Notes: generated by a model not told the origin, from the sequence alone. A stretch of DNA of 47,321 nt from JAVHLK01 sp043806215 (GCA_043806215.1 JAZDHD010000409.1:1-47321), one strand, 5' to 3'. Shown: positions 8,079 to 16,187, counted from the first letter of the stretch. Numbers and translations: made by a program.

Positions 8079-8606
8079 TTGCAGAGTAGATCCGATGTGG
8101 CCGCGGAAGGAGAACTGAAGGACCGGGTGGTCCACTTGAGTCGTGTCGCCAAAGTCGTCAAAGGCGGGAGACGGTTTTCCTTCAGCGCGGTGGTAGTTGT
8201 AGGCGACGGACGGGGGCGTGTGGGCTATGGCTTGGGAAAGGCCAACGAAGTTCCCGAGGCCATTAGGAAGGGCGTTGAAAGAGCCAAGGCCTCCATGGTT
8301 GAGGTTCCGATAATCAACGGCAGCGTACCCCACGAGATAACCGGGCGGTACGGTGCCGCCAAGGTGTTCCTAAAGCCGGCAGGCTCGGGAACGGGCGTCA
8401 TTGCCGGAGGCGCCGTACGCGCCGTGATGGAGGCCGTCGGAGTCCGGGATATCTTGACAAAGTGCATTGGGACGAATAATCCTCACAATGTGGTCAAGGC
8501 GACTTTCGACGGACTGAAGGGCCTCCGGACGCAAAAGCAGATCCTAAGAAAGCTCGGTAAGACGATCCCTTCCGACGAGCAAGCACCGGCCCCGGAGGAG
8601 GCGTAG
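8079..8606 (+). CDS. rpsE: 30S ribosomal protein S5 (TTG start)
   Basis: 175 residues starting at TTG 8079, with AAGGAAGGAG (8063-8072) ahead; the nearest ATG is out of frame. RVAKVVKGGRRFSFSAVVVV and GSGTGVIAGGAVRAVMEA are uS5 signatures. S5 helps with translational accuracy and mRNA unwinding at the entry channel. Ends in a PAPEEA tail; rpmD begins 4 nt later. Confidence 0.95.
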   Translation: MQSRSDVAAEGELKDRVVHLSRVAKVVKGGRRFSFSAVVVVGDGRGRVGYGLGKANEVPEAIRKGVERAKASMVEVPIINGSVPHEITGRYGAAKVFLKPAGSGTGVIAGGAVRAVMEAVGVRDILTKCIGTNNPHNVVKATFDGLKGLRTQKQILRKLGKTIPSDEQAPAPEEA

Positions 8607-8610
8607 ACCA

Positions 8611-8790
8611 ATGCTTAAGGTGACTCTCAAGAAAAGCACCATTAAGTCCACCAAGGCCCAGAAGGAAACCGTACGAGGCCTCGGGCTGACTCGGCTGAAC
8701 TCCAGCCGCATACTCAAGGATACCCCGGAGGTGCGGGGAATGGTAGATAAGGTCGGTCACTTGGTGGAATGGGAAGAGGTGGCCGGGTGA
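8611..8790 (+). CDS. rpmD: 50S ribosomal protein L30
   Basis: 59-residue uL30. The translation begins MLKVTLKKSTIKSTKAQK and contains the family pattern TVRGLGLTRLNSSRI, then a C-terminal VDKVGHLVEWEE. GGAGGAGG-like CGGAGGAGG lies inside the end of rpsE. L30 is absent from some phyla, so its presence is a small lineage marker. 24 nt to rplO. Confidence 0.93.
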   Translation: MLKVTLKKSTIKSTKAQKETVRGLGLTRLNSSRILKDTPEVRGMVDKVGHLVEWEEVAG

Positions 8791-8814
8791 GCAACCGGGT
8801 GAGCGGAGATATTC

Positions 8815-9249
8815 ATGAATCTATCTGATCTAAGTGGACCGCCGACGAGGAGAAAATCCAGACGGGTAGGACGCGGCGAGTCGTCGGGTGTCGGCAAGAC
8901 ATGCGGAAAGGGACACAAGGGACAGAAATCCCGTTCCGGAGGCAAGGTCGCGCCGGGGTTCGAGGGCGGCCAGATGCCGCTTCAAAGACGTCTTCCGAAG
9001 AAAGGCTTCAAGAACCCTTTCCGGATCCGGTATAACGTCATCAACCTGAGGGACCTTTCCCGCGTGGAGACGGAGACGGAGATAACCTCCGGGCTGCTCC
9101 GGGACAAAGGGATCGTAAAACGGCGCGGACCGGTAAAGCTGCTCTCCAACGGAGAGGTGACCAGCGCCTATACGATCAAACTCGACAGAGTCAGCTCTGG
9201 CGCCCGCGCAAAGATAGAGGCGGCAGGGGGATCCGTGGTAGACTCGTGA
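8815..9249 (+). CDS. rplO: 50S ribosomal protein L15
   Basis: 144 residues. The glycine- and arginine-rich N-terminus (RRVGRGESSGVGKTCGKGHKG) that threads into 23S rRNA, FEGGQMPLQRRLPKKGF, and a C-terminal globular domain ending in AKIEAAGGSV mark uL15. GGAGA stands 6 nt before the ATG. A 73-nt gap leads to secY. Confidence 0.95.
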   Translation: MNLSDLSGPPTRRKSRRVGRGESSGVGKTCGKGHKGQKSRSGGKVAPGFEGGQMPLQRRLPKKGFKNPFRIRYNVINLRDLSRVETETEITSGLLRDKGIVKRRGPVKLLSNGEVTSAYTIKLDRVSSGARAKIEAAGGSVVDS

Positions 9250-9322
9250 ACTGCGGACCGACAATGCCGGCACCGATCGAGGTAATGATCAATCCTGGTT
9301 CGTTTGTTAGGAGAGTCCCGTC

Positions 9323-10615
9323 GTGATAGGTTCCTTCGGCAACATAGCTAAGATTCCGGAACTCAAGCGCAGGGTGATTTTCACTCTCCTCATGCTGCTC
9401 GTGTATCGTCTGGGGGTGCACATACCTACCCCCGGGATTAACACGGCGGCGTTGAAAGAGTTCTTCGGCAAGTACCAGCAGACCCTGTTCGGCGTGGTGG
9501 ACATGTTCACCGGCGGAGCAATGGAGAATTTCTCCGTCTTCTCCCTGGGGATCATGCCGTACATTAGTGCGTCGATCATTCTGCAACTGCTCACGGTAGT
9601 CGTTCCGCACCTGGAGCGTCTCTCGAAAGAGGGCGAAGCGGGCAGGAAAAAGATTACTCAGTACACCAGGTATGGAACCGTAGTCCTGTCGTTGATTCAG
9701 GGGATGGGCATCAGCATAGGATTGGCAAATACCGAGAACATGGTCTACATTTCCAAACCGGCGTTTGTCATCCTCTCCATGGTGACGCTCACCGCAGGCA
9801 CGGCGTTTATTATGTGGCTGGGCGAGCAAATAACTGAGCGGGGCATAGGAAACGGAATATCGCTCATCATTTTCGCCGGTATTGTGGCACGTATGCCTTC
9901 TGCGCTGGGAAGCACCGTCCAGCTGGTGCAGACCGGGGACATGGGCTTCCTCATTCTGCTCCTCCTCTTGGCGATCATGATAGGCGTTATCGCTACCATA
10001 GTCTTTGTGGAGCGGGGCCAACGGAGAATTCCGGTTCAGTACGCGAAACGGGTGGTGGGCAGGCGCGTATACGGAGGGCAGAGCACCCACTTGCCTTTGA
10101 AGGTGAACACCGCGGGGGTCATCCCCCCGATATTCGCATCTTCGCTGATTATCTTTCCCGCGACCATCGCCCAATTTCTCAACGTGCCGGCGTTGACGTA
10201 CGTCACCTCATGGTTGACCCCGGCCACGGGCGTTTACGAAGTCATCTACATCGCACTGATCATTTTCTTCTGCTACTTCTACACGGCGGTGACGTTTAAT
10301 CCGGTGGACGTCGCGGAAAACATGAAGAAATATGGAGGCTATATTCCCGGAATTCGGCCGGGAAAGAAGACCTCTCAGTACATCGACAAGGTACTCACCA
10401 GAATCACATTAGGGGGAGCCATCTACATCTCGTTAGTGTGTGTTCTCCCGTCGATCCTGATTGCACGGTTTAACGCGCCCTTTTATTTTGGAGGAACCTC
10501 ATTACTCATCGTCGTAGGAGTGGCTCTGGATACGTTGACTCAGATTGAGACCCACATGATCCAGAGGCATTATGAGGGGTTTATCCGAACGGGCCGGATC
10601 AAAGGGAGACGCTGA
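9323..10615 (+). CDS. secY: Protein translocase channel subunit SecY (GTG start)
   Basis: 430 residues, ten predicted membrane helices. SecY is the pore of the Sec translocon in the inner membrane, working with SecE, SecG and SecA. The cytoplasmic loop ERGQRRIPVQYAKR, which contacts SecA and the ribosome, and the plug-region GMDMF-like VDMFTGGAMENFSVFSLGIMPY are clear. The GTG start is preceded by TAGGAGAG (9308-9315). Lies between rplO and adk as in most spc operons. Confidence 0.96.
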   Translation: MIGSFGNIAKIPELKRRVIFTLLMLLVYRLGVHIPTPGINTAALKEFFGKYQQTLFGVVDMFTGGAMENFSVFSLGIMPYISASIILQLLTVVVPHLERLSKEGEAGRKKITQYTRYGTVVLSLIQGMGISIGLANTENMVYISKPAFVILSMVTLTAGTAFIMWLGEQITERGIGNGISLIIFAGIVARMPSALGSTVQLVQTGDMGFLILLLLLAIMIGVIATIVFVERGQRRIPVQYAKRVVGRRVYGGQSTHLPLKVNTAGVIPPIFASSLIIFPATIAQFLNVPALTYVTSWLTPATGVYEVIYIALIIFFCYFYTAVTFNPVDVAENMKKYGGYIPGIRPGKKTSQYIDKVLTRITLGGAIYISLVCVLPSILIARFNAPFYFGGTSLLIVVGVALDTLTQIETHMIQRHYEGFIRTGRIKGRR

Positions 10616-10645
10616 GTCGTTCTTGCCCTTACAGAGGAAGGTATC

Positions 10646-11293
10646 ATGCGCATCGTACTGTTGGGAGGACCTGGATCAGGCAAAGGGACACAAGCGAAGA
10701 AGCTGATTGACAAAGTCGGGGTGCCGCAGATTTCCACGGGCGACATCTTTCGGGCCGCGCTCAAAGAGGGCACTCCCATGGGCCTCAAGGCGAAAACGTA
10801 TATGGATAAGGGAGAACTCGTTCCGGATGACGTGGTGATCGGCGTGGTGGAGGAGCGGCTTACGAAACCCGACCTGGACAAGGGCTACATGCTTGACGGC
10901 TTTCCGCGTACCCTCCCGCAGGCAGAGGCGCTCGACAAGATACTCGACGGTCAAGAGAAGGCCATCGATCATGCCATTCTGGTTGATGTTCCCGACGAGG
11001 AACTGGTGGCGAGACTGTCGGGAAGACGTACATGCAGAAACTCCGACTGCGGGGCCATGTTTCATGTGATGTTCAATCGCTCCAAGAAGGAGGGGATCTG
11101 CGATAAATGCGGCAGCGAACTCTATCAGAGAGACGATGACTCGGAAGCAACCATCAGGGAAAGGCTGACCGTGTACAACAGTCAAACGGCTCCCTTGATC
11201 GACTACTACGAGAACAAAGGTCTGCTCCGTCGAGTAAAGGGAGTAGGGCCCATCGATGAGATCTTTGCCGCCATAGAAAAGGTCTTAGCGTAG
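10646..11293 (+). CDS. adk: Adenylate kinase, zinc LID form
   Basis: 215 residues. Converts ATP + AMP to two ADP in the cytosol. The P-loop GGPGSGKGTQ is at residues 7-16 and DGFPRT at about 84-89. The LID carries four cysteines (TCRNSDC and CDKC), the zinc-stabilised long form. AGAGGAAGG precedes the ATG. In many bacteria map and infA follow adk; here rpmJ follows after 32 nt. Confidence 0.96.
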   Translation: MRIVLLGGPGSGKGTQAKKLIDKVGVPQISTGDIFRAALKEGTPMGLKAKTYMDKGELVPDDVVIGVVEERLTKPDLDKGYMLDGFPRTLPQAEALDKILDGQEKAIDHAILVDVPDEELVARLSGRRTCRNSDCGAMFHVMFNRSKKEGICDKCGSELYQRDDDSEATIRERLTVYNSQTAPLIDYYENKGLLRRVKGVGPIDEIFAAIEKVLA

Positions 11294-11325
11294 GGACCTG
11301 TCCCCGGAGGGGAGAGGAGAAGCCC

Positions 11326-11439
11326 ATGAAAGTAAGGGCATCGGTTAAGAGGATTTGCGACAAATGTAAGATCATCAAGCGCCGAGGGATTGTGCGGGTG
11401 ATCTGCGACAATCCCAAACATAAACAGCGCCAGGGATAG
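11326..11439 (+). CDS. rpmJ: 50S ribosomal protein L36, zinc form
   Basis: 37-residue bL36 reading MKVRASVKRICDKCKIIKRR and ending KHKQRQG. Zinc ligands are C11, C14, C27 and H32, so this is the C+ type. GGAGGGGAGAGGAG (11305-11318) ahead of the ATG is a strong ribosome site. It lies between adk and rpsM, where infA would often be found as well. Confidence 0.95.
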   Translation: MKVRASVKRICDKCKIIKRRGIVRVICDNPKHKQRQG

Positions 11440-11475
11440 CCCGGCGTAGGACGCTTTATCGCCAGGAGGATTATC

Positions 11476-11844
11476 GTGGCGCGAATTGCAGGTATTGACC
11501 TTCCCAAGAACAAGCGCATGCGGATAGCGCTGACGTACATTTATGGGATAGGCAGGACTTCGGCCCAACGGATTCTGGAAGAGGCGGGCCTCGATCCGGA
11601 CATGAGTTCGGATCGGTTGACCGAGGTCGACGTGGCCAAAATCCGTGAGGTTCTCGATCGCTCGTACAAGGTTGAAGGTGATCTTCGTCGCGATGTCACC
11701 ATGAACATCAAGAGGCTGATGGACCTCGGATGCTACCGCGGCCTGCGGCATCGCCGCGGGCTTCCGGTCCGGGGCCAGAGGACCCACACCAACGCCCGCA
11801 CCCGCAAAGGTCCGAGAAAAATGCAGGTAGGCCGGCGCAAGTAG
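11476..11844 (+). CDS. rpsM: 30S ribosomal protein S13 (GTG start)
   Basis: 122 residues. ARIAGIDLPKNKRMRIALTYIYGIG at the start (shown by its first part), GLRHRRGLPVRGQRT and the basic tail NARTRKGPRKMQVGRRK identify uS13, which bridges to the 50S subunit. CAGGAGGA is 6 nt before the GTG. It is followed by an unusually long 165-nt gap for this operon. Confidence 0.96.
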   Translation: MARIAGIDLPKNKRMRIALTYIYGIGRTSAQRILEEAGLDPDMSSDRLTEVDVAKIREVLDRSYKVEGDLRRDVTMNIKRLMDLGCYRGLRHRRGLPVRGQRTHTNARTRKGPRKMQVGRRK

Positions 11845-12009
11845 GTTGATGGGAGTACTTCGACGAAGGTGGGCGCCCCATCCGTGAGACGCGGATGTAT
11901 GGGCAGGGAGAGCCTCGGGACGCAGCCGGCCCCCGCACGAGATCCATGCCGGAGCATGGCGCAATAACGAAATTACCCCCTCACGGGGGCCCCTTACACG
12001 GAGAGGTTA
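11845..12009 (+). promoter_or_regulatory. Hairpin-rich gap between rpsM and rpsK
   Basis: 165 nt without a credible gene. Three potential hairpins are visible: CATCCG/CGGATG (11879-11897) with outer GCCC/GGGC support, CCATGC-CGGA-GCATGG (11944-11959), and CCCCC-TCAC-GGGGG (11976-11989). None is followed by a T-run, so a plain terminator is unlikely. Ribosomal-protein binding or RNA processing is possible; S4 is the known alpha-operon regulator in E. coli, but its leader there lies upstream of rpsM. Confidence 0.4.
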
Positions 12010-12399
12010 ATGCCAAGGCGGCGTATTGCTCGGAAGAAGAAGGAAAGACGGAACATACCGCGTGGAGTGGCCCACATTCAGTCCACCTTTAACAACACCA
12101 TCGTGACCATAACCGACCTGGACGGCAATGTGGTGGCCTGGTCTTCGGCAGGCACCCAGGGATTCAAGGGATCCAGAAAATCTACTCCGTTTGCTGCTCA
12201 GCTTGCCGCCGAAGATGCGGCCCGCAAGGCTATGGAGCACGGAATGCGCTTGGTCGAGGTGTTGATAAAGGGCCCCGGGGCCGGCAGGGAAGCAGCGCTC
12301 AGGTCCCTTCAGGCAGCGGGGTTTCAGATTACATTGATAAAGGATGTTACTCCCATTCCACACAACGGATGTAGGCCGCCCAAGAGACGGAGAGTTTAG
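12010..12399 (+). CDS. rpsK: 30S ribosomal protein S11
   Basis: 129 residues of uS11, on the 30S platform near the mRNA exit. GVAHIQSTFNNTIVTITD and the C-terminal DVTPIPHNGCRPPKRRRV are the usual signatures; the asparagine-glycine pair that often forms isoaspartate is kept (HNG). GGAGAGG lies 5 nt before the ATG. Confidence 0.96.
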   Translation: MPRRRIARKKKERRNIPRGVAHIQSTFNNTIVTITDLDGNVVAWSSAGTQGFKGSRKSTPFAAQLAAEDAARKAMEHGMRLVEVLIKGPGAGREAALRSLQAAGFQITLIKDVTPIPHNGCRPPKRRRV

Positions 12400-12443
12400 G
12401 TTCTCACGTATCCGAAGGCTGCGAAGCATCGAAGGAGAGAGGC

Positions 12444-13070
12444 TTGGCACGTTATCGAGAATCGGTTTGCAGGTTCTGCCGTCGTGAAACAACGAAGCTG
12501 TTCTTGAAAGGAGATCGGTGCTACTCCGACAAATGCTCCGTTGAGAGAAGGAATTATCCTCCGGGGCAGCATGGTCAGAGCAGGGTGAAGCATACCGACT
12601 ACGGCATCCAGCTCCGTGAAAAGCAGAAGGTCCGCCGAATATATGGGATTCTGGAAAAGCAGTTCCGCAACTATGTGCACCTGGCCGAAAGAAAAAGAGG
12701 AGTGACGGGTGAAAACCTGCTTCTCCTTCTGGAATCGCGCTTGGACAACATAGTCTTTAAGATGGGGTTCGCTTCTTCCAGGACGCAAGCCAGGCAACTG
12801 GTCAATCACGGGCACTTTCTCGTCAACGGAAGGAAAGTGGACATTGCGTCCTACCGTACTAAGCCCGGGGATGTCATATCGGTTAGGGAAACGAGCCGGG
12901 CCGTCAAGTCCATTGAGGAGTCCGTGAAGACGGTGACACGCCGGGGTATTCCCGACTGGATGGATGTGAGCACGGCGGACTACAGCGGTACAATTAAGGC
13001 CATGCCCACTCGGGAAGATCTACCTACGACTATCAGGGAACAGTTGATCGTGGAATTCTACTCGAAATAG
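12444..13070 (+). CDS. rpsD: 30S ribosomal protein S4, zinc-finger form (TTG start)
   Basis: 208 residues from TTG at 12444, behind GAAGGAGAGAGG (12431-12442). The N-terminus ARYRESVCRFCRRE carries C9 and C12, with C26 and C31 downstream, a metal-binding finger found in a subset of uS4 proteins. The S4 RNA-binding domain (LDNIVFKMGFASSRTQARQ) follows. S4 nucleates 30S assembly. A 146-nt gap with a hairpin separates it from rpoA. Confidence 0.95.
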   Translation: MARYRESVCRFCRRETTKLFLKGDRCYSDKCSVERRNYPPGQHGQSRVKHTDYGIQLREKQKVRRIYGILEKQFRNYVHLAERKRGVTGENLLLLLESRLDNIVFKMGFASSRTQARQLVNHGHFLVNGRKVDIASYRTKPGDVISVRETSRAVKSIEESVKTVTRRGIPDWMDVSTADYSGTIKAMPTREDLPTTIREQLIVEFYSK

Positions 13071-13091
13071 GTCGGAGCAGTTCTTCCGGCG

Positions 13092-13121
13092 GCAAAGGCG
13101 GCCCGGCCGCCTGCCCTTTGC
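13092..13121 (+). promoter_or_regulatory. Strong hairpin in the rpsD-rpoA gap
   Basis: GCAAAG (13092-13097) pairs with CTTTGC (13116-13121) and GCGGC (13098-13102) with GCCGC (13106-13110), leaving a CCG loop and a five-base bulge. No T-run follows, so it is not a classical terminator. It may tune rpoA expression relative to the ribosomal genes by attenuation or RNA cleavage; that is inference. Confidence 0.45.
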
Positions 13122-13216
13122 GACAGAGGGAGACTCGAATTGTTTCCCGACGGACACATTGTAAAGACGGTCTCGACAACACCCGCCGAATTCCCCCGGA
13201 GGAGAATTCGCTAAAC

Positions 13217-14281
13217 ATGATGAGGGAAGCCATGAGCCATACAGGGCACACCCTAATGAGACGAAATTGGACAGAACTCATCCGGCCCCGGCGTATGGAG
13301 GTCGATGAGGTTACGCATACTCCGTTCTACGGGAAATTCGTGTGTGAACCCCTTGAAAGAGGTTTTGGTATAACGTTGGGCAACGCGCTGCGACGGGTGC
13401 TTCTGTCTTCGCTTCAAGGTGCGGCGATTACACAAGTGAAGATCGACGGGGTGCTTCACGAGTTTTCAACCATGCCCGGAGTAAAAGAGGACGTTACCGA
13501 CCTGATCCTCAACCTGAAACAGGTGAAGGTGAAGCTCCACACCGAAGAGCCGAAGAGTCTGAGTTTGGAAGCAGCCGGCGAAGGAGAAGTGCGCGCCGGC
13601 GACATCGTTAGCGACGCGACGGTTGAGATAGTCAACCCCGAGCAATTGCTGGCGACCTTGTCAAAAGAAGGCCAACTGTCCATGACCATGCTTGCGGAGT
13701 GGGGAAAGGGCTACGTCCCCGCCGAACTGAACAAGAAAGAAGACGAGGTCATAGGTACGCTGGCTCTGGACGCAGTGTTTTCTCCGATCCGCAAGGTAAG
13801 CTACAAAATTACCAACGCCCGAGTGGGGCGAAGGACCGATTTCGATAAGCTGACGGTGGAGATTTGGACCGACGGCACCGTTCATCCGGAAGATGCGTTG
13901 GCTCAGGCGGCCAAGATCCTGAGGGAGCAGTTCCTCGTGTTTCTGAATTTCGAGGAGGAGGAGAAGTTTATTCTCGAAGACAGACCCCATCGGGAACCCG
14001 AGATCAATGAAAACCTCTTTAGGAGCGTAGGCGAACTCGAACTCAGCGTGCGGTCGGCCAACTGCCTCAAAAACGCGGACATTCGATTCATTGGGGAACT
14101 GGTTCAGCGAACGGAATCGGAGATGCTCAAGACCAAGAATTTCGGGCGTAAATCCCTGAACGAAATCAAGGAAATTCTTTCCGATATGGACCTTCATTTG
14201 GGCATGGTAATCCCCAATTTCCCGTCCCGGGAAGAACTGGAGCAAATGCGACAGGATCGCGAGAACTACATCGCCGAATGA
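13217..14281 (+). CDS. rpoA: RNA polymerase alpha subunit
   Basis: 354 residues from ATG 13217; starts at 13232 or 13256 (MRRNWTELIRP, 341 aa) are alternatives and the last fits relatives' length best. GGAGGAG (13198-13204) is 12 nt before 13217. Alpha dimerises to nucleate RNA polymerase: the N-terminal domain has the FEPLERGFGITLGNALRR-type motif (here CEPLERGFGITLGNALRR), and the C-terminal domain (GELELSVRSANCLKNADIR, then NFGRKSLNEI) binds UP elements and activators. The frame is open further upstream without support. Confidence 0.94.
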   Translation: MMREAMSHTGHTLMRRNWTELIRPRRMEVDEVTHTPFYGKFVCEPLERGFGITLGNALRRVLLSSLQGAAITQVKIDGVLHEFSTMPGVKEDVTDLILNLKQVKVKLHTEEPKSLSLEAAGEGEVRAGDIVSDATVEIVNPEQLLATLSKEGQLSMTMLAEWGKGYVPAELNKKEDEVIGTLALDAVFSPIRKVSYKITNARVGRRTDFDKLTVEIWTDGTVHPEDALAQAAKILREQFLVFLNFEEEEKFILEDRPHREPEINENLFRSVGELELSVRSANCLKNADIRFIGELVQRTESEMLKTKNFGRKSLNEIKEILSDMDLHLGMVIPNFPSREELEQMRQDRENYIAE

Positions 14282-14296
14282 AATTGGGAGAGAGAC

Positions 14297-14737
14297 ATGC
14301 GTCACAGGAAAGCACGATACAGACTTGGTATGAACAGCTCGCACAGGCAAGCCATGCTCCGGAACATGGTTACGTCACTGCTGGAGCATGAGAGCATTAA
14401 GACAACCGACGCCCGGGCGAAGGCGCTCCGGAGTTTGGCCGATAAGATGATAACTTTGGCGAAAAGAGGAGACCTGCACGCGCGGCGTCAGGCCTTGCAG
14501 GTGATCCGCTCAAAACGGGTTGCAAAACGGTTGTTTGAGGAAATCGGACCGCGGTTCTCGAATCGCAACGGCGGGTATGTGCGGGTCGTCAAACTCGGAT
14601 ACCGGCCGGGCGACAGGGCCGCAATTTCCCTGGTGGAACTCGTGGAGAGGGCGGCCAAAGAATCTGAAACCAAAGGAGCTGCGGCGAAGGCCAAAGGTCT
14701 CAAGGATAAGATCATCGGCAGCCTCAAGTCCAAATAG
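14297..14737 (+). CDS. rplQ: 50S ribosomal protein L17
   Basis: 146 residues. MRHRKARYRLGMNSSHR and LLEHESIKTTDARAKALR identify bL17, at the tunnel exit side of the 50S subunit. The C-terminal 25 residues, rich in Ala and Lys, are a variable tail. GGGAGAGAG precedes the ATG, 15 nt after rpoA. Last gene of the ribosomal string. Confidence 0.96.
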   Translation: MRHRKARYRLGMNSSHRQAMLRNMVTSLLEHESIKTTDARAKALRSLADKMITLAKRGDLHARRQALQVIRSKRVAKRLFEEIGPRFSNRNGGYVRVVKLGYRPGDRAAISLVELVERAAKESETKGAAAKAKGLKDKIIGSLKSK

Positions 14738-14866
14738 ACGGTTTTCTCGGGGCCGGAGGTTGGGTATCGTCATCCGCACCGCGCGGGCACGACCAAATGG
14801 AATTCTTCCCACCGGGACTTGGGGGATCGTCGCCGCGTCCGGGGACCCGGATCCCTCAAGTTTCCC

Positions 14867-15676
14867 ATGATCCGTGTGCACAACCTTTCATTCGCATATG
14901 CTCCAGAGCGGCATATCGTCTTCGAACATCTCAATCTTCATATAGAACCACTGACTTGGGCGGCGGTTATAGGCCCGGATGGATCCGGGAAAACCACGCT
15001 GGGGAAACTCGTCAAGGGTCTCCTCATTCCCGATGCGGGTTCAATAAGCATCACCGACACGTGTGCCCGCGACGTGGACTCGGTGGGCTACCTCGGGGGG
15101 GATCCTGCCGATCTTGCCGTAGGAATGACCGTGGAAGAGGACGTGGTCTTCGGCATGGAAAACATGGGGCTGCCGAGAAGGGAAATCCGGGACCGGCTTA
15201 AGGATGCCCTTATGCGGACCGGCCTGGCGAATATGGGGAAACGTCTGGTCCATACGCTCTCCGGCGGGGAGCAGCAGAAACTGGCGCTTGCCGGTGTGCT
15301 CGCCATGAGAGTCAAAGTCCTGATTATAGACGAGGCACTGGGAATGCTCGACAGACCCGTACGAAGATCGATCCGGTCGCTCTTGGCTTCTCTGCGCCGG
15401 GATCCGGGCCTGACCATCATGGAAATGGCCTCCGGCGTCGATGATTTGTACTCGGCAGACAGAGTTGTTTTCCTGTCTCGTGGGAACATCGGGTTTGACG
15501 GATCTGCCTCGGAGTTTCTGTCGGGGCTTCCGGGGATACGCTGGTCTTCCATGAACGGGGGCCTGCCGGCATTGAACGCAGCCCTGCATCAAAAAGGGCT
15601 CATACCGGAAGACGGCGTTGACGCGGCGGGACCGGTAGGGATATTGCTCAATCATATTAACCAACTAAAACATTAG
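14867..15676 (+). CDS. Orphan EcfA/CbiO-like ABC transporter ATPase with altered catalytic loops
   Basis: 269 residues from ATG 14867 (MIRVHNLSFAYAP); the frame extends 48 nt upstream without likeness to the family. Walker A GPDGSGKTT (36-44), signature LSGGEQQKLA (131-140) and Walker B VLIIDEA (151-157) are kept. Aligned by eye to energy-coupling-factor ATPases, the Q-loop glutamine is replaced by G78 (VGYLGGDP against the usual VFQNP) and the H-loop histidine by S189. Genes for EcfA pairs plus EcfT follow rplQ in Gram-positive bacteria; here no second ATPase, EcfT or substrate protein is next to it. It could work with distant partners or have lost transport. Function is inference. Confidence 0.8.
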   Translation: MIRVHNLSFAYAPERHIVFEHLNLHIEPLTWAAVIGPDGSGKTTLGKLVKGLLIPDAGSISITDTCARDVDSVGYLGGDPADLAVGMTVEEDVVFGMENMGLPRREIRDRLKDALMRTGLANMGKRLVHTLSGGEQQKLALAGVLAMRVKVLIIDEALGMLDRPVRRSIRSLLASLRRDPGLTIMEMASGVDDLYSADRVVFLSRGNIGFDGSASEFLSGLPGIRWSSMNGGLPALNAALHQKGLIPEDGVDAAGPVGILLNHINQLKH

Positions 15677-15785
15677 GCACGAAAAGACTTGAGATTTGGT
15701 CTCGTCCGAGGTATATGACAAGCCCGAGGGGTACTGTCCTTATCGAAGGAAGCGCCATGTCACGGCAAGGAAGGCCGAGAGCACA

Positions 15786-16142
15786 TTGAAACCTATCTTG
15801 GGACGGGCTGTCAAATACATTAAGATACTGCTCCTTGTGAGCGCGGTTGCATCGGCGGGCATACTCATGGGTGAGAAGGGCTTGAGCCGGAAGCGCGATC
15901 TCGAACGGAACAGGCTGCTCCTGATGTCGGAGAATGAGCAATTAGCGGCGGAAATCAAGTCCCTCGAACGTGAGGTCACATTGTTGGGGTCGGACCCTAA
16001 GACCATAGAAAAGGCGGCGAAGCGCAAACTGGGGATGGCCCGGCCCGACGAGACCGTATATCTTTTCGAACCATCTCACATCACGCGAAAGAACGGCTCC
16101 CACGCAGGGGTTGGTTTAACAAAGCGACATAACATCCCTTAA
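15786..16142 (+). CDS. FtsB/DivIC-like septum formation protein
   Basis: 118 residues if read from TTG 15786 (MKPILGRAVKYIK); a TTG at 15696 in the same frame would add 30 residues, and neither has a strong ribosome site. One membrane helix (about residues 11-27) is followed by a coiled coil (LSRKRDLERNRLLLMSENEQ and onward) and the motif KTIEKAAKRKLGMARPDE, the hallmark of FtsB/DivIC proteins that link FtsL and FtsQ at the division site. It stands alone rather than with division genes, ahead of the pil operon. The start is uncertain. Confidence 0.72.
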   Translation: MKPILGRAVKYIKILLLVSAVASAGILMGEKGLSRKRDLERNRLLLMSENEQLAAEIKSLEREVTLLGSDPKTIEKAAKRKLGMARPDETVYLFEPSHITRKNGSHAGVGLTKRHNIP

Positions 16143-16158
16143 TTTAGTATTTTTCTGG

Positions 16159-16187
16159 TTGACATGGCGCGGCTTTTTCAGTATTCT
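16159..16187 (+). promoter_or_regulatory. Sigma-70-type promoter for pilMNOP
   Basis: TTGACA (16159-16164), 17-nt spacer, TATTCT (16182-16187). Transcription would start near 16194, about 44 nt before the pilM ATG. The -35 is a perfect match and the -10 differs at one position. No sigma-54 type GG-N10-GC element was noticed here. Confidence 0.7.
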
